24,825 nt of DNA from Saccharimonas sp963550135 (GCA_963550135.1 CAUVBP010000013.1:1-24825), one strand, 5' to 3'; positions 14,299 to 21,580 are shown, numbered from the stretch's first letter. Translations and numbers: made by a program. The notes: a model not told the origin generated them from the letters alone.

Positions 14299-15303
14299 TT
14301 ACCCTTCTGAAACAGCCGCTTCGCTGTCGCCGCGCAGCTCCTTCTTGCCTTTTAATTCATACTTGATACCAGTCATATCGCTAGTCATATAGTCGTCGTT
14401 GAGCAGATTGACAAACTTCGCCGCATCCTTGGCATCCATGATAATAATCTCGCCCGTCGCATCGTCCGTCATTAGTTCCAAGCCCATCTCATCGGCTTGC
14501 TCGACAACCTGATCCTGCGTCACCAGACCGACGTCGACTTTTTGCAGCTTAGTTACTAACGATTTAGTATCGCGCACTAACGCATCAAAAGTCATACCTT
14601 CAGGGAACTTTAACTTAAAATTTTTCTCGATCTCAGCAATTTTTTCCTCGGCAACAGCGAACTGCTTAGCGTCGTAGCCAAACAAACGAATGAATTTCGA
14701 CTCGTTAAAGGCAAAGATATCACCGCCGGCAATCAACACTTGATTATCTGGCGTAATTTTTAGGCCGACATCAGCACTGAACGGTTGAAACGAATCGCCG
14801 TTATACATCCAAGCGGTTGTACCTTTAAGTACTTGCGACTGCGGTAAAATCTTAGCCACAAAAAACGGCTCGGCCCCCTGGCGGCTGAAACGCGCTACGA
14901 TTCCCTTGACCTTCTTGAACTCATGGTCGCCTTCGCGAAACACCTCTAGCGTTTCCTCACCGTAGCGAATCTGCTCAATCACCTCTTGCGCGTGATCTAC
15001 CCGGTCCAAGGTAGTACGCTCCAACACATTATCCTCAGCAGCGGCCGCTTCAAAGTCGCGCACTGTCATGCCAGTGGCAGCACCAGTTTGTACCTGGCTA
15101 ATCATATCGTAAAGGAATAATACCTTGAGCTGCGCCTTGAGCTCCTTGGCGTAATTAGTGGCGTAGACAGTGTAGCCCTTCGTAAATAGAAATAGGTCGA
15201 TTTCGAGCTCGTCCTTATGCGCATCAGCTTGGTTCGCCCAGAGGAAAATATCAGTTGGCTCTGGCGGCTGGTCATCAGCCGGTGTTGATTGGTCATTATT
15301 CAT
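14299..15303 (-). CDS. DUF4868-like protein, similar to Kiwa component KwaB
   Basis: This 334-residue soluble protein has an acidic, proline-rich N-terminus. Its second half carries features I associate with DUF4868: FFVAKILPQSQVLKGTTAWM, then a segment with IAGGDIFAFNESKFIRLFGYDAKQF, then a helical stretch. DUF4868 is the domain of KwaB, which with the membrane protein KwaA forms the Kiwa anti-phage system. No KwaA-like gene is adjacent, so this is a stand-alone member or a distant relation with another job. The family call is from memory of the pattern. TAGAAT ends 7 nt before the ATG. A longer reading from 15396 would overlap the helicase gene and is rejected. Confidence 0.5.
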   Translation of the reverse strand: MNNDQSTPADDQPPEPTDIFLWANQADAHKDELEIDLFLFTKGYTVYATNYAKELKAQLKVLFLYDMISQVQTGAATGMTVRDFEAAAAEDNVLERTTLDRVDHAQEVIEQIRYGEETLEVFREGDHEFKKVKGIVARFSRQGAEPFFVAKILPQSQVLKGTTAWMYNGDSFQPFSADVGLKITPDNQVLIAGGDIFAFNESKFIRLFGYDAKQFAVAEEKIAEIEKNFKLKFPEGMTFDALVRDTKSLVTKLQKVDVGLVTQDQVVEQADEMGLELMTDDATGEIIIMDAKDAAKFVNLLNDDYMTSDMTGIKYELKGKKELRGDSEAAVSEG

Positions 15304-15310
15304 GATATAT

Positions 15311-15316
15311 ATTCTA
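15311..15316 (-). promoter_or_regulatory. Putative -10 box for the DUF4868 gene (leaderless)
   Basis: TAGAAT ends 7 nt before the ATG. No Shine-Dalgarno site is present. Confidence 0.45.
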
Positions 15317-15340
15317 CTACAATTATTAGACGCTATTCTA

Positions 15341-16876
15341 CTATTGCACGGCATCCTCGCCAAAATGTTTTTGCAAGCGCATTTTGATTGAACCATGGTG
15401 GCGGCCGAGTTTCTGGCTCATCGCAGCAATACTTTCGCCGTTAATGAACATTTGGCGCAATTCATCGTCATCAGCCTTAATCCATGGTTTATAAGCATTA
15501 GGATAAGTCTGGCGCATTTTAGCAATTTTAGCCGACCAGCTAGAATTGGCGCTGTTCGCTTTTTTGGTGGGTTTAAGTTCGCCGGCCGCGCGTTTGTCGG
15601 CTTTTGGTTGTAAGTGCGCGAACTTTTTAGCATCATTCGCCGCCCGCGCGCGCAACTGCTTGTCAATAGCATAAGCCTCGTCGCTCATCTGCAAAGCCAT
15701 ACGATTAATACCCGTCAAATACAGGTTATCGATATCACGCACTCGGCTAAGCGCTACATAGCCCATGCCCGGCACAAAGGCTTTGCGCAGGTCAATCCGC
15801 GCGCTATCCAGCGTCATGCCTTGGCTTTTGTGGACAGTAATCGCCCACGCCAAACGCAGCGGAATTTGGCTAATGCTAGCTCGTTTGCGTGTACCGTCGC
15901 GCAACTCCCAAGTGTCAGGCTGCATAGTCACCGTCCGGCCATTACGAAACTCCACTACCGGATAATCCGTCGCTGGCTCGAAATCGACCACCATGCCGAT
16001 ACTGCCATTAGCATAACGCCGCGCCTGATCGTTCTTGACCGCCATCACTAATGCGCCTATTTTAAGGGTCAGTACCTCTGGCGCTAGTACGCTACGCTGC
16101 AAATTATCAACGTAGTTGTTACTACCAGTAGTGTGGCGTTGATACAACACCTCGTCGCCCAGCAATTCAGCCAGCCTGGCTTGATTAATTCTATCGACGT
16201 CAACATTCACAGTATGCAATTCTGTCAGATCTGCTCCGGCTGGCGGTTGATATTCGGTCCGCTCTAACAGCTGTTCGGCATGGCGGCGGCGCAAATCGCC
16301 AGCCCGCATCGCCGTCAAGATTTCTAGCAGCGTATCGCCGTCGCGCTGGCGAAACTGCTCGCTCAGATACAATACCGTCGGATCAAGCTCGCGCCACGCC
16401 GATGAATTCACTACGAACCCGCCCTCGCGGCTTTCTGACCGATTAACCGGTGGCAACTGAAAGAAATCGCCAGACAGTACCACTTGAATGCCGCCGAACG
16501 GCTCGTCGACTCTCTTGCGTACTAAACGGCAAACTTCGTCAACCATGTCCAAGCGGTAATCGTGCAACATGCTAATCTCATCAATAATCAAGACATCGGT
16601 TTTTTCGATAATTTCGCGGCGGCTTTTGCTAACATGCTCGGCAAAACCATTCGGTAAGCGATCGTTCACGCCAATACCCGCCCAGGCATGGATCGTCGCG
16701 CCGCCCAGATGCGTCGCCGCTAGCCCGGTCGTCGCCGTCACCGAGACATACTTGCCGCTAGCCTTGCTCAAGTTGATGAATTGATTCAGCACGAAAGTCT
16801 TGCCCGTTCCTGCCGGGCCGGTCAGTAGTGCGCTTTCGCCGCTCAATAATATTTCTAAGGCTAAATCTTGCTTCAC
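15341..16876 (-). CDS. PIF1-type superfamily 1 helicase with a C-terminal HTH-like domain
   Basis: This 511-residue ATPase has Walker A TGPAGTGKT (19-27), TATTGLAATHLGGATIHAWAG (motif Ia), Walker B VLIIDEISMLH, motif III SGDFFQLPPV and a late RLAWAITVHKSQGMTLD plus YVALSRVR, the 2B-type motifs of PIF1/RecD2 helicases. These unwind DNA 5' to 3' and act at stalled forks, G-quadruplexes and recombination intermediates. The last 45 residues form an extra SANT/Myb-like helix-turn-helix (PWIKADDDELRQMFINGES and LGRHHGSIKMRLQKHF), probably for DNA binding. A basic, lysine-rich linker joins the two. The start is GTG, with TATAAT ending 7 nt before. Confidence 0.88.
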   Translation of the reverse strand: MKQDLALEILLSGESALLTGPAGTGKTFVLNQFINLSKASGKYVSVTATTGLAATHLGGATIHAWAGIGVNDRLPNGFAEHVSKSRREIIEKTDVLIIDEISMLHDYRLDMVDEVCRLVRKRVDEPFGGIQVVLSGDFFQLPPVNRSESREGGFVVNSSAWRELDPTVLYLSEQFRQRDGDTLLEILTAMRAGDLRRRHAEQLLERTEYQPPAGADLTELHTVNVDVDRINQARLAELLGDEVLYQRHTTGSNNYVDNLQRSVLAPEVLTLKIGALVMAVKNDQARRYANGSIGMVVDFEPATDYPVVEFRNGRTVTMQPDTWELRDGTRKRASISQIPLRLAWAITVHKSQGMTLDSARIDLRKAFVPGMGYVALSRVRDIDNLYLTGINRMALQMSDEAYAIDKQLRARAANDAKKFAHLQPKADKRAAGELKPTKKANSANSSWSAKIAKMRQTYPNAYKPWIKADDDELRQMFINGESIAAMSQKLGRHHGSIKMRLQKHFGEDAVQ

Positions 16877-16883
16877 TACCCTT

Positions 16884-16889
16884 ATTATA
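16884..16889 (-). promoter_or_regulatory. Putative -10 box for the helicase gene (leaderless)
   Basis: TATAAT ends 7 nt before the GTG start, within the short gap after metK. Confidence 0.5.
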
Positions 16890-16906
16890 CAACTTAAGAC
16901 GCGGGA

Positions 16907-17902
16907 CTACTTATCCCAAGCAAAACCGTTACCAAAATGACCGTAGCGCGCCGTTGGTTCGTATTGCGGACGAGCCAGCCGTAACTTATCAATAATACCC
17001 GCTGGACTGAGATCATAGCCGGCGATTGGCTTCTCAACGCCGTCAACTAACGCTGTAGCCTCAACTGGTTGGTCGTGGCCGATTGCGTACGCCAAGCGCA
17101 CCAACACTTCCTGAGCTGCAAACTTTTTAAGATAATCAACTGCGACCCGCCGCGCCATATAGGCACCGCTGCGATCGACCTTAGTAGCGTCCTTACCGCT
17201 AAACGCCCCGCCGCCTAGCGGAATCCGCGGGCCATAATTATCAACTGCTAATTTGCGCCCAGTTAGACCAGCGTCCGCCGCGAAACCGCCAATTTGCCAA
17301 TCGCCTGCCGGATTTATATGCAGAGAAATGCCATCAAAATCACCTGCCACATATTTTTGCTGCGCAAACCACTGCCGCACTGCAGCCGCCAACTCGTCGT
17401 GCGGCGCATTCTGGAAGCTGGCAACAATCGCCGCAATCTGGCCGCCATAGGTCGTCACCTGCGTTTTGCCGTCATACGGCCATTTCTCATACAAAAAGCG
17501 GTTCAAGGCCCGCGCTAAAGCATACTCTAGCGGCAACAATTCTGGCGTCTCAGCACAAGCATAACCAATCATTACCCCTTGATCGCCAGCACCGCCCGCG
17601 TCCACGCCCTGAGCAATCTCTGGGCTCTGGCGTGCAATCCGCTCAATAATTTCCACGTCGTCGCCAGCCAGCCGCCGCGCAATCTGCTTGACGTCAACTA
17701 GCTCGCTCGACGATACTTCGCCAGTTAAGAACAGCGCGCCATGGCCGCCGCAAGCTTCAATCGCCACTCGGGCTTGCGGGTCTTTGGCAAGATACGCGTC
17801 CAGAATAGCATCGCTGATTTGGTCGCAAATCTTGTCCGGATGTTTCGGCGAAACGCTCTCGGCCGTACGATATACTGCTTGATTATTAGATTCTACAGAC
17901 AT
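16907..17902 (-). CDS. metK: MetK, S-adenosylmethionine synthetase
   Basis: This 331-residue enzyme makes SAM from methionine and ATP in the cytoplasm. Visible are AESVSPKHPDKICDQISDAILD (N-terminal ATP/methionine region), ACGGHGALFLTGEV, the hexapeptide-type GAGDQGVMIGYA, and GGGAFSGKDATKVDRSGAYMARRVA, the P-loop-like phosphate region. It ends with YGHFG...FAWDK. It is about 50 residues shorter than the usual 380-400, but all key motifs remain, so it looks like a compact functional form. AAGGAG lies 5 nt before the ATG and sits in a hairpin below the SAM-I riboswitch, so SAM likely represses its own synthase. Confidence 0.95.
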   Translation of the reverse strand: MSVESNNQAVYRTAESVSPKHPDKICDQISDAILDAYLAKDPQARVAIEACGGHGALFLTGEVSSSELVDVKQIARRLAGDDVEIIERIARQSPEIAQGVDAGGAGDQGVMIGYACAETPELLPLEYALARALNRFLYEKWPYDGKTQVTTYGGQIAAIVASFQNAPHDELAAAVRQWFAQQKYVAGDFDGISLHINPAGDWQIGGFAADAGLTGRKLAVDNYGPRIPLGGGAFSGKDATKVDRSGAYMARRVAVDYLKKFAAQEVLVRLAYAIGHDQPVEATALVDGVEKPIAGYDLSPAGIIDKLRLARPQYEPTARYGHFGNGFAWDK

Positions 17903-17907
17903 AAAAA

Positions 17908-17946
17908 CTCCTTTCTATCTGCCCCGCTACAAGGCCAAGAAAGGAG
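17908..17946 (-). promoter_or_regulatory. Expression-platform hairpin covering the metK ribosome site
   Basis: GCTCCTTTC-type arm at 17938-17946 pairs with GAAAGGAG at 17908-17916, a 9-bp stem around a 21-nt loop, followed by TTTTT and then the ATG. It hides the Shine-Dalgarno site and also looks like an intrinsic terminator, so SAM could act on translation, transcription or both. Confidence 0.7.
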
Positions 17947-17956
17947 CCGCAAAGAC

Positions 17957-18055
17957 AATATCTCTCCTGGTCAAGCAGGCTGGAATTAGCACCTTGCTGT
18001 AAAAGCAGGTTGCCGGCGAGTCATCAGGCCAGTCCCTCGTCGCACTCTGGATATT
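17957..18055 (-). ncRNA. SAM-I (S-box) riboswitch
   Basis: The minus strand has the hallmark core in order: AGGGACTGGCCTGATGA, then GCCGGCAACC, then a short stem TGCTTTTACAGCA, then AGGTGCTAATTCCAGC. P1 is closed by AATATC (18050-18055) and GATATT (17957-17962). SAM-I aptamers bind SAM and turn off methionine and SAM genes. It lies directly upstream of metK, which confirms the assignment. Confidence 0.95.
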
Positions 18056-18072
18056 AAATTATTAACAAGTTC

Positions 18073-18078
18073 ATTATA
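18073..18078 (-). promoter_or_regulatory. Putative extended -10 promoter of the metK leader
   Basis: TGTTATAAT lies 18 bp before the riboswitch P1 stem. No clear -35 is present. The distance suits a transcript that begins just ahead of the aptamer. Confidence 0.5.
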
Positions 18079-18131
18079 ACACGCCTCACCCCGCCAAATC
18101 TAGATCGACAGTAAAACAGCCAAGGCTCTCG

Positions 18132-18551
18132 CTATAGACGAACGCCAGCCCGCGCTTTGTTCGCCCACTCATCCGCTAGCTCGTTCTGCTCGTGGCCGAC
18201 GTGGCCGCGTACCCAAACCAGCTTCGGCTGCGTCGATTGGTAAAGCGCGTACGCTTGCTGCACGAGATCAAGATTCTTAATTTCGCCGCCTTTTTTACGC
18301 CAACCTTTAGCAGCCCAGCCTGGCGCCCACTTGGTTAACACATTGATCCAAAATTCGCTATCGCTATGAATTTCGCACGGCTCATCGCCAGCTAGCTCCA
18401 TCGCTGCAATCAGCGCCATGCCCTCCATACGAATATTCGTCGTCTGGCCGTCTTCGCTACCCAAAGCTACCGGCCGGCCGTTTTCAATTACCGCGTAACC
18501 GCCTGGTCCTGGATTCGGGCTAGCGCTGCCGTCTGTAAAAAATACTCTCAT
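18132..18551 (-). CDS. rnhA: Ribonuclease HI
   Basis: This 139-residue enzyme cuts RNA in RNA-DNA hybrids. The catalytic set is complete: D7 (FFTDGSASPNPGPGG), E43 (RMEGMALIAAM), D64 (IHSDSEFWI) and D127 (NELADEWANK), with H117/H120 in RGHVGHEQN. The basic handle region (WAAKGWRKKGGEIKN) is present, as in E. coli RNase HI. It follows the unknown 196-residue gene by 18 bp, with AGGGAAG as ribosome site, so the two are likely co-transcribed. Confidence 0.95.
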   Translation of the reverse strand: MRVFFTDGSASPNPGPGGYAVIENGRPVALGSEDGQTTNIRMEGMALIAAMELAGDEPCEIHSDSEFWINVLTKWAPGWAAKGWRKKGGEIKNLDLVQQAYALYQSTQPKLVWVRGHVGHEQNELADEWANKARAGVRL

Positions 18552-18569
18552 CTAATTCTTCCCTGCTTT

Positions 18570-19160
18570 CTAGATGTCGCGGACTGGCCGCAGCAGTTTC
18601 AGCTCTTCCGGCATATACCATTTGTTACCGCGGTTGTCCTGTTCATATTTATATTCAATCATGTGGTCGGCCTGGAAGTAATCACCGGTACCGACGATCT
18701 TGTACTGAATATACATTTTACGCACTGAATCGCTCTGCGGCATCGGCCCGCAATACAAACGCAGCTCAAAAATCTCGCCTGGCTTGAGAAATTTATTCAA
18801 GTCGCCTCGCTGCCCTAATATCTCATATTTATCAAGCTCCACGTCAAAGCTCGCGTGGTTGCGAATATGAGCCCACACCTCGAGGTACTTATTGTCGCCC
18901 GACGGATGCGCCTCGGTGCGCTCAACCTCTATCTCGGGAATCACTTTCTGCCCGTTAGCCGAGTGATATTGATCGGGCTGAGGCTTACTGTCTGACTTCC
19001 TAGTATCTGCAGCAACCTCTGAAATGTCTTTATTAAAGTTATTTTCGTCCCTGCTGCCGCGATTATCTTGCGACGAGGCCATATCATTATTATTAAGACG
19101 CGCCAGATATTCGTCATCACCATCCAGCTCGCCAAAAATTAAATCACGCAACCATCCCAT
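18570..19160 (-). CDS. Unknown 196-residue protein
   Basis: I do not recognise this gene. The first 25 residues (MGWLRDLIFGELDGDDEYL) are partly amphipathic; residues 25-70 are polar, asparagine- and serine-rich and probably disordered; residues 75-196 form a strand-rich domain with EVWAHIRNHASFDVELDKYEI, LKPGEIFELRLYCG and YIQYKIVGTGDYF, suggesting a beta-sandwich. No signal peptide or clear membrane helix is present. The ATG at 19160 is preferred over the TTG at 19175 because that longer start overlaps the -10 box TACAAT. It shares an operon with rnhA and is divergent from hsp20. Confidence 0.75.
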   Translation of the reverse strand: MGWLRDLIFGELDGDDEYLARLNNNDMASSQDNRGSRDENNFNKDISEVAADTRKSDSKPQPDQYHSANGQKVIPEIEVERTEAHPSGDNKYLEVWAHIRNHASFDVELDKYEILGQRGDLNKFLKPGEIFELRLYCGPMPQSDSVRKMYIQYKIVGTGDYFQADHMIEYKYEQDNRGNKWYMPEELKLLRPVRDI

Positions 19161-19166
19161 ACATCT

Positions 19167-19172
19167 ATTGTA
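19167..19172 (-). promoter_or_regulatory. Putative -10 box for the 196-residue gene (leaderless)
   Basis: TACAAT ends 6 nt before the ATG at 19160. The expected -35 position lies next to the long palindrome at 19193-19231. Confidence 0.45.
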
Positions 19173-19192
19173 CAATATTTAGACAAAGCTAC

Positions 19193-19231
19193 ACATACGC
19201 TATATATAGTGCCGCTATATATAGCGTATGT
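19193..19231. repeat. Perfect 17-bp inverted repeat in the divergent intergenic region
   Basis: ACATACGCTATATATAG (19193-19209) and CTATATATAGCGTATGT (19215-19231) are perfect complements around a 5-bp loop. The site lies between two divergent genes, so it is not a terminator for either. An operator that overlaps the upstream part of the minus-strand promoter, or a cruciform, is likely. The motif core recurs in the hairpin at 13246-13267. Confidence 0.8.
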
Positions 19232-19294
19232 ACTGCCGTGGAAAAATCAGGGAAATCTTCGAGGCACACTATACTACTGTTATTCTACTTATGT

Positions 19295-19321
19295 TTGGCA
19301 CTCTTGACACGCGAGTGCCAA
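19295..19321 (+). promoter_or_regulatory. CIRCE operator (HrcA site)
   Basis: TTGGCACTC, nine bases, GAGTGCCAA is a perfect CIRCE inverted repeat (consensus TTAGCACTC-N9-GAGTGCTAA, with a compensated A-to-G/T-to-C pair). HrcA binds CIRCE to repress heat-shock genes. It overlaps the hsp20 -35 box, so binding would block RNA polymerase. No hrcA gene is in the window. Confidence 0.93.
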
Positions 19322-19332
19322 CCAATTACAAT
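19304..19332 (+). promoter_or_regulatory. hsp20 promoter
   Basis: A perfect -35 TTGACA (19304-19309) inside the CIRCE spacer, 17 bp, then -10 TACAAT (19327-19332). The mRNA would have a leader of about 44 nt with a Shine-Dalgarno site. Confidence 0.85.
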
Positions 19333-19382
19333 AAAATGTAGAGCAAAAGCTCGCCAAATCATAAACGAAAGGAGTAATACAA

Positions 19383-19823
19383 ATGAGTAAACTCGTTCGA
19401 TTCGACCCGTTTGCCGAAATGGATGCCCTGCAGCGCCATTTCTTTAATGACGACAACTGGATGCCGCGCCAAGTGCGCTCGGTTGGCTTGCCTACCACTG
19501 ATGTTTACATGAAAAATAACGCGCTAGTCGTCGAGGTTCACCTGCCAAAATTCGATGAAAACGACGTCAATATTTCTGTCGAAAACGGCAACTTGGTTAT
19601 CCAAGCCCAACGGCACGAGAAAGAAGAAGATAAAGAAAAGAAGTACGTCGTACGCGAGTCGAGCAGCAGCTTCTACCGTAGCGTTCAGCTGCCAGAACGC
19701 GCTGACGCCGATGCTATCGAAGCGCACCTGGACGACGGCGTCCTGAAAGTCACCGTGCCAGTCACGCCAGCGCCAGAGCCAAAGAAAATTACCGTCAAAT
19801 CACGCGGCAAGAAGAAAGAGTAA
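19383..19823 (+). CDS. hsp20: Hsp20-family small heat-shock protein
   Basis: This 146-residue ATP-independent holdase has the alpha-crystallin domain from about residue 36 to 131: PTTDVYMKNNALVVEVHLP, ISVENGNLVIQAQR, YRSVQLPERADADAIEAHL, and the family signature DDGVLKVTVP. A short N-terminal arm (MSKLVRFDPFAEMDALQ) and a basic tail (KKITVKSRGKKKE) flank it; the tail lacks a clear IXI anchor but has KKITVK. AAGGAG lies 8 nt before the ATG. The gene stands alone on the plus strand with CIRCE upstream and a strong terminator downstream. Confidence 0.95.
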   Translation: MSKLVRFDPFAEMDALQRHFFNDDNWMPRQVRSVGLPTTDVYMKNNALVVEVHLPKFDENDVNISVENGNLVIQAQRHEKEEDKEKKYVVRESSSSFYRSVQLPERADADAIEAHLDDGVLKVTVPVTPAPEPKKITVKSRGKKKE

Positions 19824-19848
19824 GCCTTTCTCAGCTTTGGCCGTCAAG

Positions 19849-19876
19849 AAGGCCTCGGGATTACCCGAGGCCTTTT
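19849..19876 (+). terminator. Strong intrinsic terminator after hsp20
   Basis: AAGGCCTCGGG, loop ATTA, CCCGAGGCCTT then TT: an 11-bp perfect stem with a short T tract. On the minus strand it also follows the convergent glutamine amidotransferase gene, so it may serve both. Confidence 0.9.
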
Positions 19877-19917
19877 GCTAATAACGAAATTCCGTAGTCT
19901 AGCTAGAAAGCGTCAAA

Positions 19918-20655
19918 CTATTCCGCGTATTTTTCAACAAACCGCCGCAATATCTTGACCGGCTCGGTTACCAATTCCGATTCGCGGTACGCCGCATCGA
20001 TCAGATCCTTAGCTTCCTCCGGCGCGAAATAGCCAGCATGCTTATAAATATTAATCCGCAGTGCCAAGCCGTCAGCATCAAGCTCGGGATGAAATTGCGC
20101 CGCATAAACATTTTTCCCGGCGCGCAGTAATTGTATACAGGCCGCAGAACGCGCTAGCACCACGCTGTTCGGCGGCGCCTTGTCTGTCCCCTCTTTATGT
20201 CCGACGAAACCGCGAAAACTAGCTGGCAAGCCAGCCAGCAGCGGATCGTTCTGCGCTTCCGGCGTCAAATTTATATCCACCGCGCAAACTGGCTCGCCAT
20301 GGTCGAAGTCCGTCTGGCCGCCCAGCGCCGTTACCAGCGCCCCCACGCCCAAACAAGTGCCTAAAAACGGCTTATCCTCAGCTGCAATCCGGCGAAGCAA
20401 CGGCATGATATAATCTTCAAACTGCAATTGTTCCGGCGATTTTTCCTCTGGCGGATAAGCAAAATTAGCCGGCCCGCCGCCCATAAAAATACCGCTGTAA
20501 TCATCCAAATTAACTGGCGAGAATTCACCGCGGTCAAGCCGCAAGCGCTGCAACTGCTCCGGCTGCAAACCGCCAAATTTCAAAAAAGCTGCGTACTCGT
20601 CGTCAGACGCTTCGTCCTCAGGACGGGATTGTAAAAGAAGAAAAGGTTTTGTCAT
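19918..20655 (-). CDS. Class I glutamine amidotransferase (GMP synthase-like)
   Basis: This 245-residue stand-alone GATase domain hydrolyses glutamine to give ammonia. The nucleophile is C101 in the elbow FLGTCLGVGAL, and H189 and E191 in QFHPELD complete the triad. GIFMGGGPANFAYP forms the oxyanion region. There is no attached synthetase domain; such stand-alone proteins are annotated as GMP synthase-like or glutamine amidotransferase-related, with unknown acceptor. C-terminal 50 residues are helical and extra. The ATG at 20655 is chosen because TATACT ends 7 nt upstream. Confidence 0.85.
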   Translation of the reverse strand: MTKPFLLLQSRPEDEASDDEYAAFLKFGGLQPEQLQRLRLDRGEFSPVNLDDYSGIFMGGGPANFAYPPEEKSPEQLQFEDYIMPLLRRIAAEDKPFLGTCLGVGALVTALGGQTDFDHGEPVCAVDINLTPEAQNDPLLAGLPASFRGFVGHKEGTDKAPPNSVVLARSAACIQLLRAGKNVYAAQFHPELDADGLALRINIYKHAGYFAPEEAKDLIDAAYRESELVTEPVKILRRFVEKYAE

Positions 20656-20662
20656 AAATCTT

Positions 20663-20668
20663 AGTATA
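20663..20668 (-). promoter_or_regulatory. Putative -10 box for the amidotransferase gene (leaderless)
   Basis: TATACT ends 7 nt before the ATG at 20655; no Shine-Dalgarno site. Confidence 0.5.
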
Positions 20669-20694
20669 ACGCTTTTTAAGCTCAATAGCTAACT

Positions 20695-21255
20695 TCAAAA
20701 ATCGCGAGGCGTTAAATCTTCGACCGACTCAACATCGCGAAGCCACGGAAAATACCGGAGCACGTTGTCTTGATGCAGCACTTCTGCCAAGGGTGCTGAT
20801 TTAACCGTAATATCTTCGCCAGCATCAAGATGCTGCGCTGCTCGATGTAACGCTCCCGTAGCCAGGAACAAATAGGTAAACCACTCAATTTTCTTATCCA
20901 TCTGCACGACATCAAGCAGTCTCCAATTAGCAAAAGTACAGCCTGTTTCTTCTCTCAGTTCGCGCTGTGCCGCTACTAATACCGACTCGTCGCTAGGATC
21001 AACTCGGCCGACTGGCAAATGGTTCTTGCGGACAATCCCGCCCGGCTGCTTTTCATCGATTACTAGCACATCGCCAGCCTCGTCAAGCGCAACGATCATC
21101 ACGGTATCTGGACGACGCAGCATTTCAAAAGTTTTTACGCTGCCATCAGGCATCTTTTGCGGCCATTGATGTACTTCATAAATCTCACCTCTAAAAACAC
21201 AATCTGCTTCCCGAGGAATCAGACGAGCACCTTTCGGCAAAACACGTTCGGTCAT
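20695..21255 (-). CDS. NUDIX hydrolase, ADP-ribose pyrophosphatase-like
   Basis: This 186-residue protein contains a Nudix box at about 80-104: HLPVGRVDPSDES, then VAAQRELREETGC. The REL.EE metal site is complete, but the glycine-to-glutamate spacing at its start is one residue longer than the standard Gx5E. The N-terminal part (GEIYEVHQWPQKMPDGSVKTFEMLRRPDTVMIVAL) resembles the strand-rich domain of ADP-ribose pyrophosphatases. Substrate is not certain. The gene starts 4 bp after the truncated CYTH gene, and its site GGAGG lies inside that gene's end, so the two are co-transcribed. Confidence 0.8.
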   Translation of the reverse strand: MTERVLPKGARLIPREADCVFRGEIYEVHQWPQKMPDGSVKTFEMLRRPDTVMIVALDEAGDVLVIDEKQPGGIVRKNHLPVGRVDPSDESVLVAAQRELREETGCTFANWRLLDVVQMDKKIEWFTYLFLATGALHRAAQHLDAGEDITVKSAPLAEVLHQDNVLRYFPWLRDVESVEDLTPRDF

Positions 21256-21259
21256 TACA

Positions 21260-21574
21260 CTATGCCTCCAACTTTTTCATCAAAATATCATAACCGTCAG
21301 TCACTTCATCTTGACGGCTGATGCCCAGTTCCGCCATAATGCGCCACAAATCAGCGGTTATCGCGGCAGGGTCGGCGTTCTCATCGGCTAATTGCTCCAG
21401 CTCCATAAAGTCGCCTAAATCCTCCACCGAGTCGATGCATACTTCTATATCATTCAGCTTGCCAGTCCGGCGAGTCTTTGATATGTCCGAAAATGGCACG
21501 AAACCTAGCTCCTTGACAATAGCGATCATGACGTCTGGATCGCCAACCTCTGTTTCGCGTTCAATACTGTCCAA
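21260..21574 (-). CDS. CYTH-domain protein lacking its N-terminal half
   Basis: This 104-residue protein matches only the second half of a CYTH (CyaB/thiamine triphosphatase-type) domain: ERETEVGDPDVMIAIVKELG, then KTRRTGKLNDIEVCIDSVEDLGDFMELE, and a C-terminal helix. CYTH proteins are usually about 170-200 residues and begin with an ExExK metal-binding strand, which is missing here. An in-frame TGA lies 8 codons before the TTG at 21574, and PGM ends 27 bp away, so the rest is really gone. Still, TATACT ends 6 nt before the TTG, so it may be made. It may persist because it carries the ribosome site of the next gene. CYTH phosphohydrolase activity is unlikely. Confidence 0.65.
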   Translation of the reverse strand: MDSIERETEVGDPDVMIAIVKELGFVPFSDISKTRRTGKLNDIEVCIDSVEDLGDFMELEQLADENADPAAITADLWRIMAELGISRQDEVTDGYDILMKKLEA

Positions 21575-21580
21575 CTGCCC

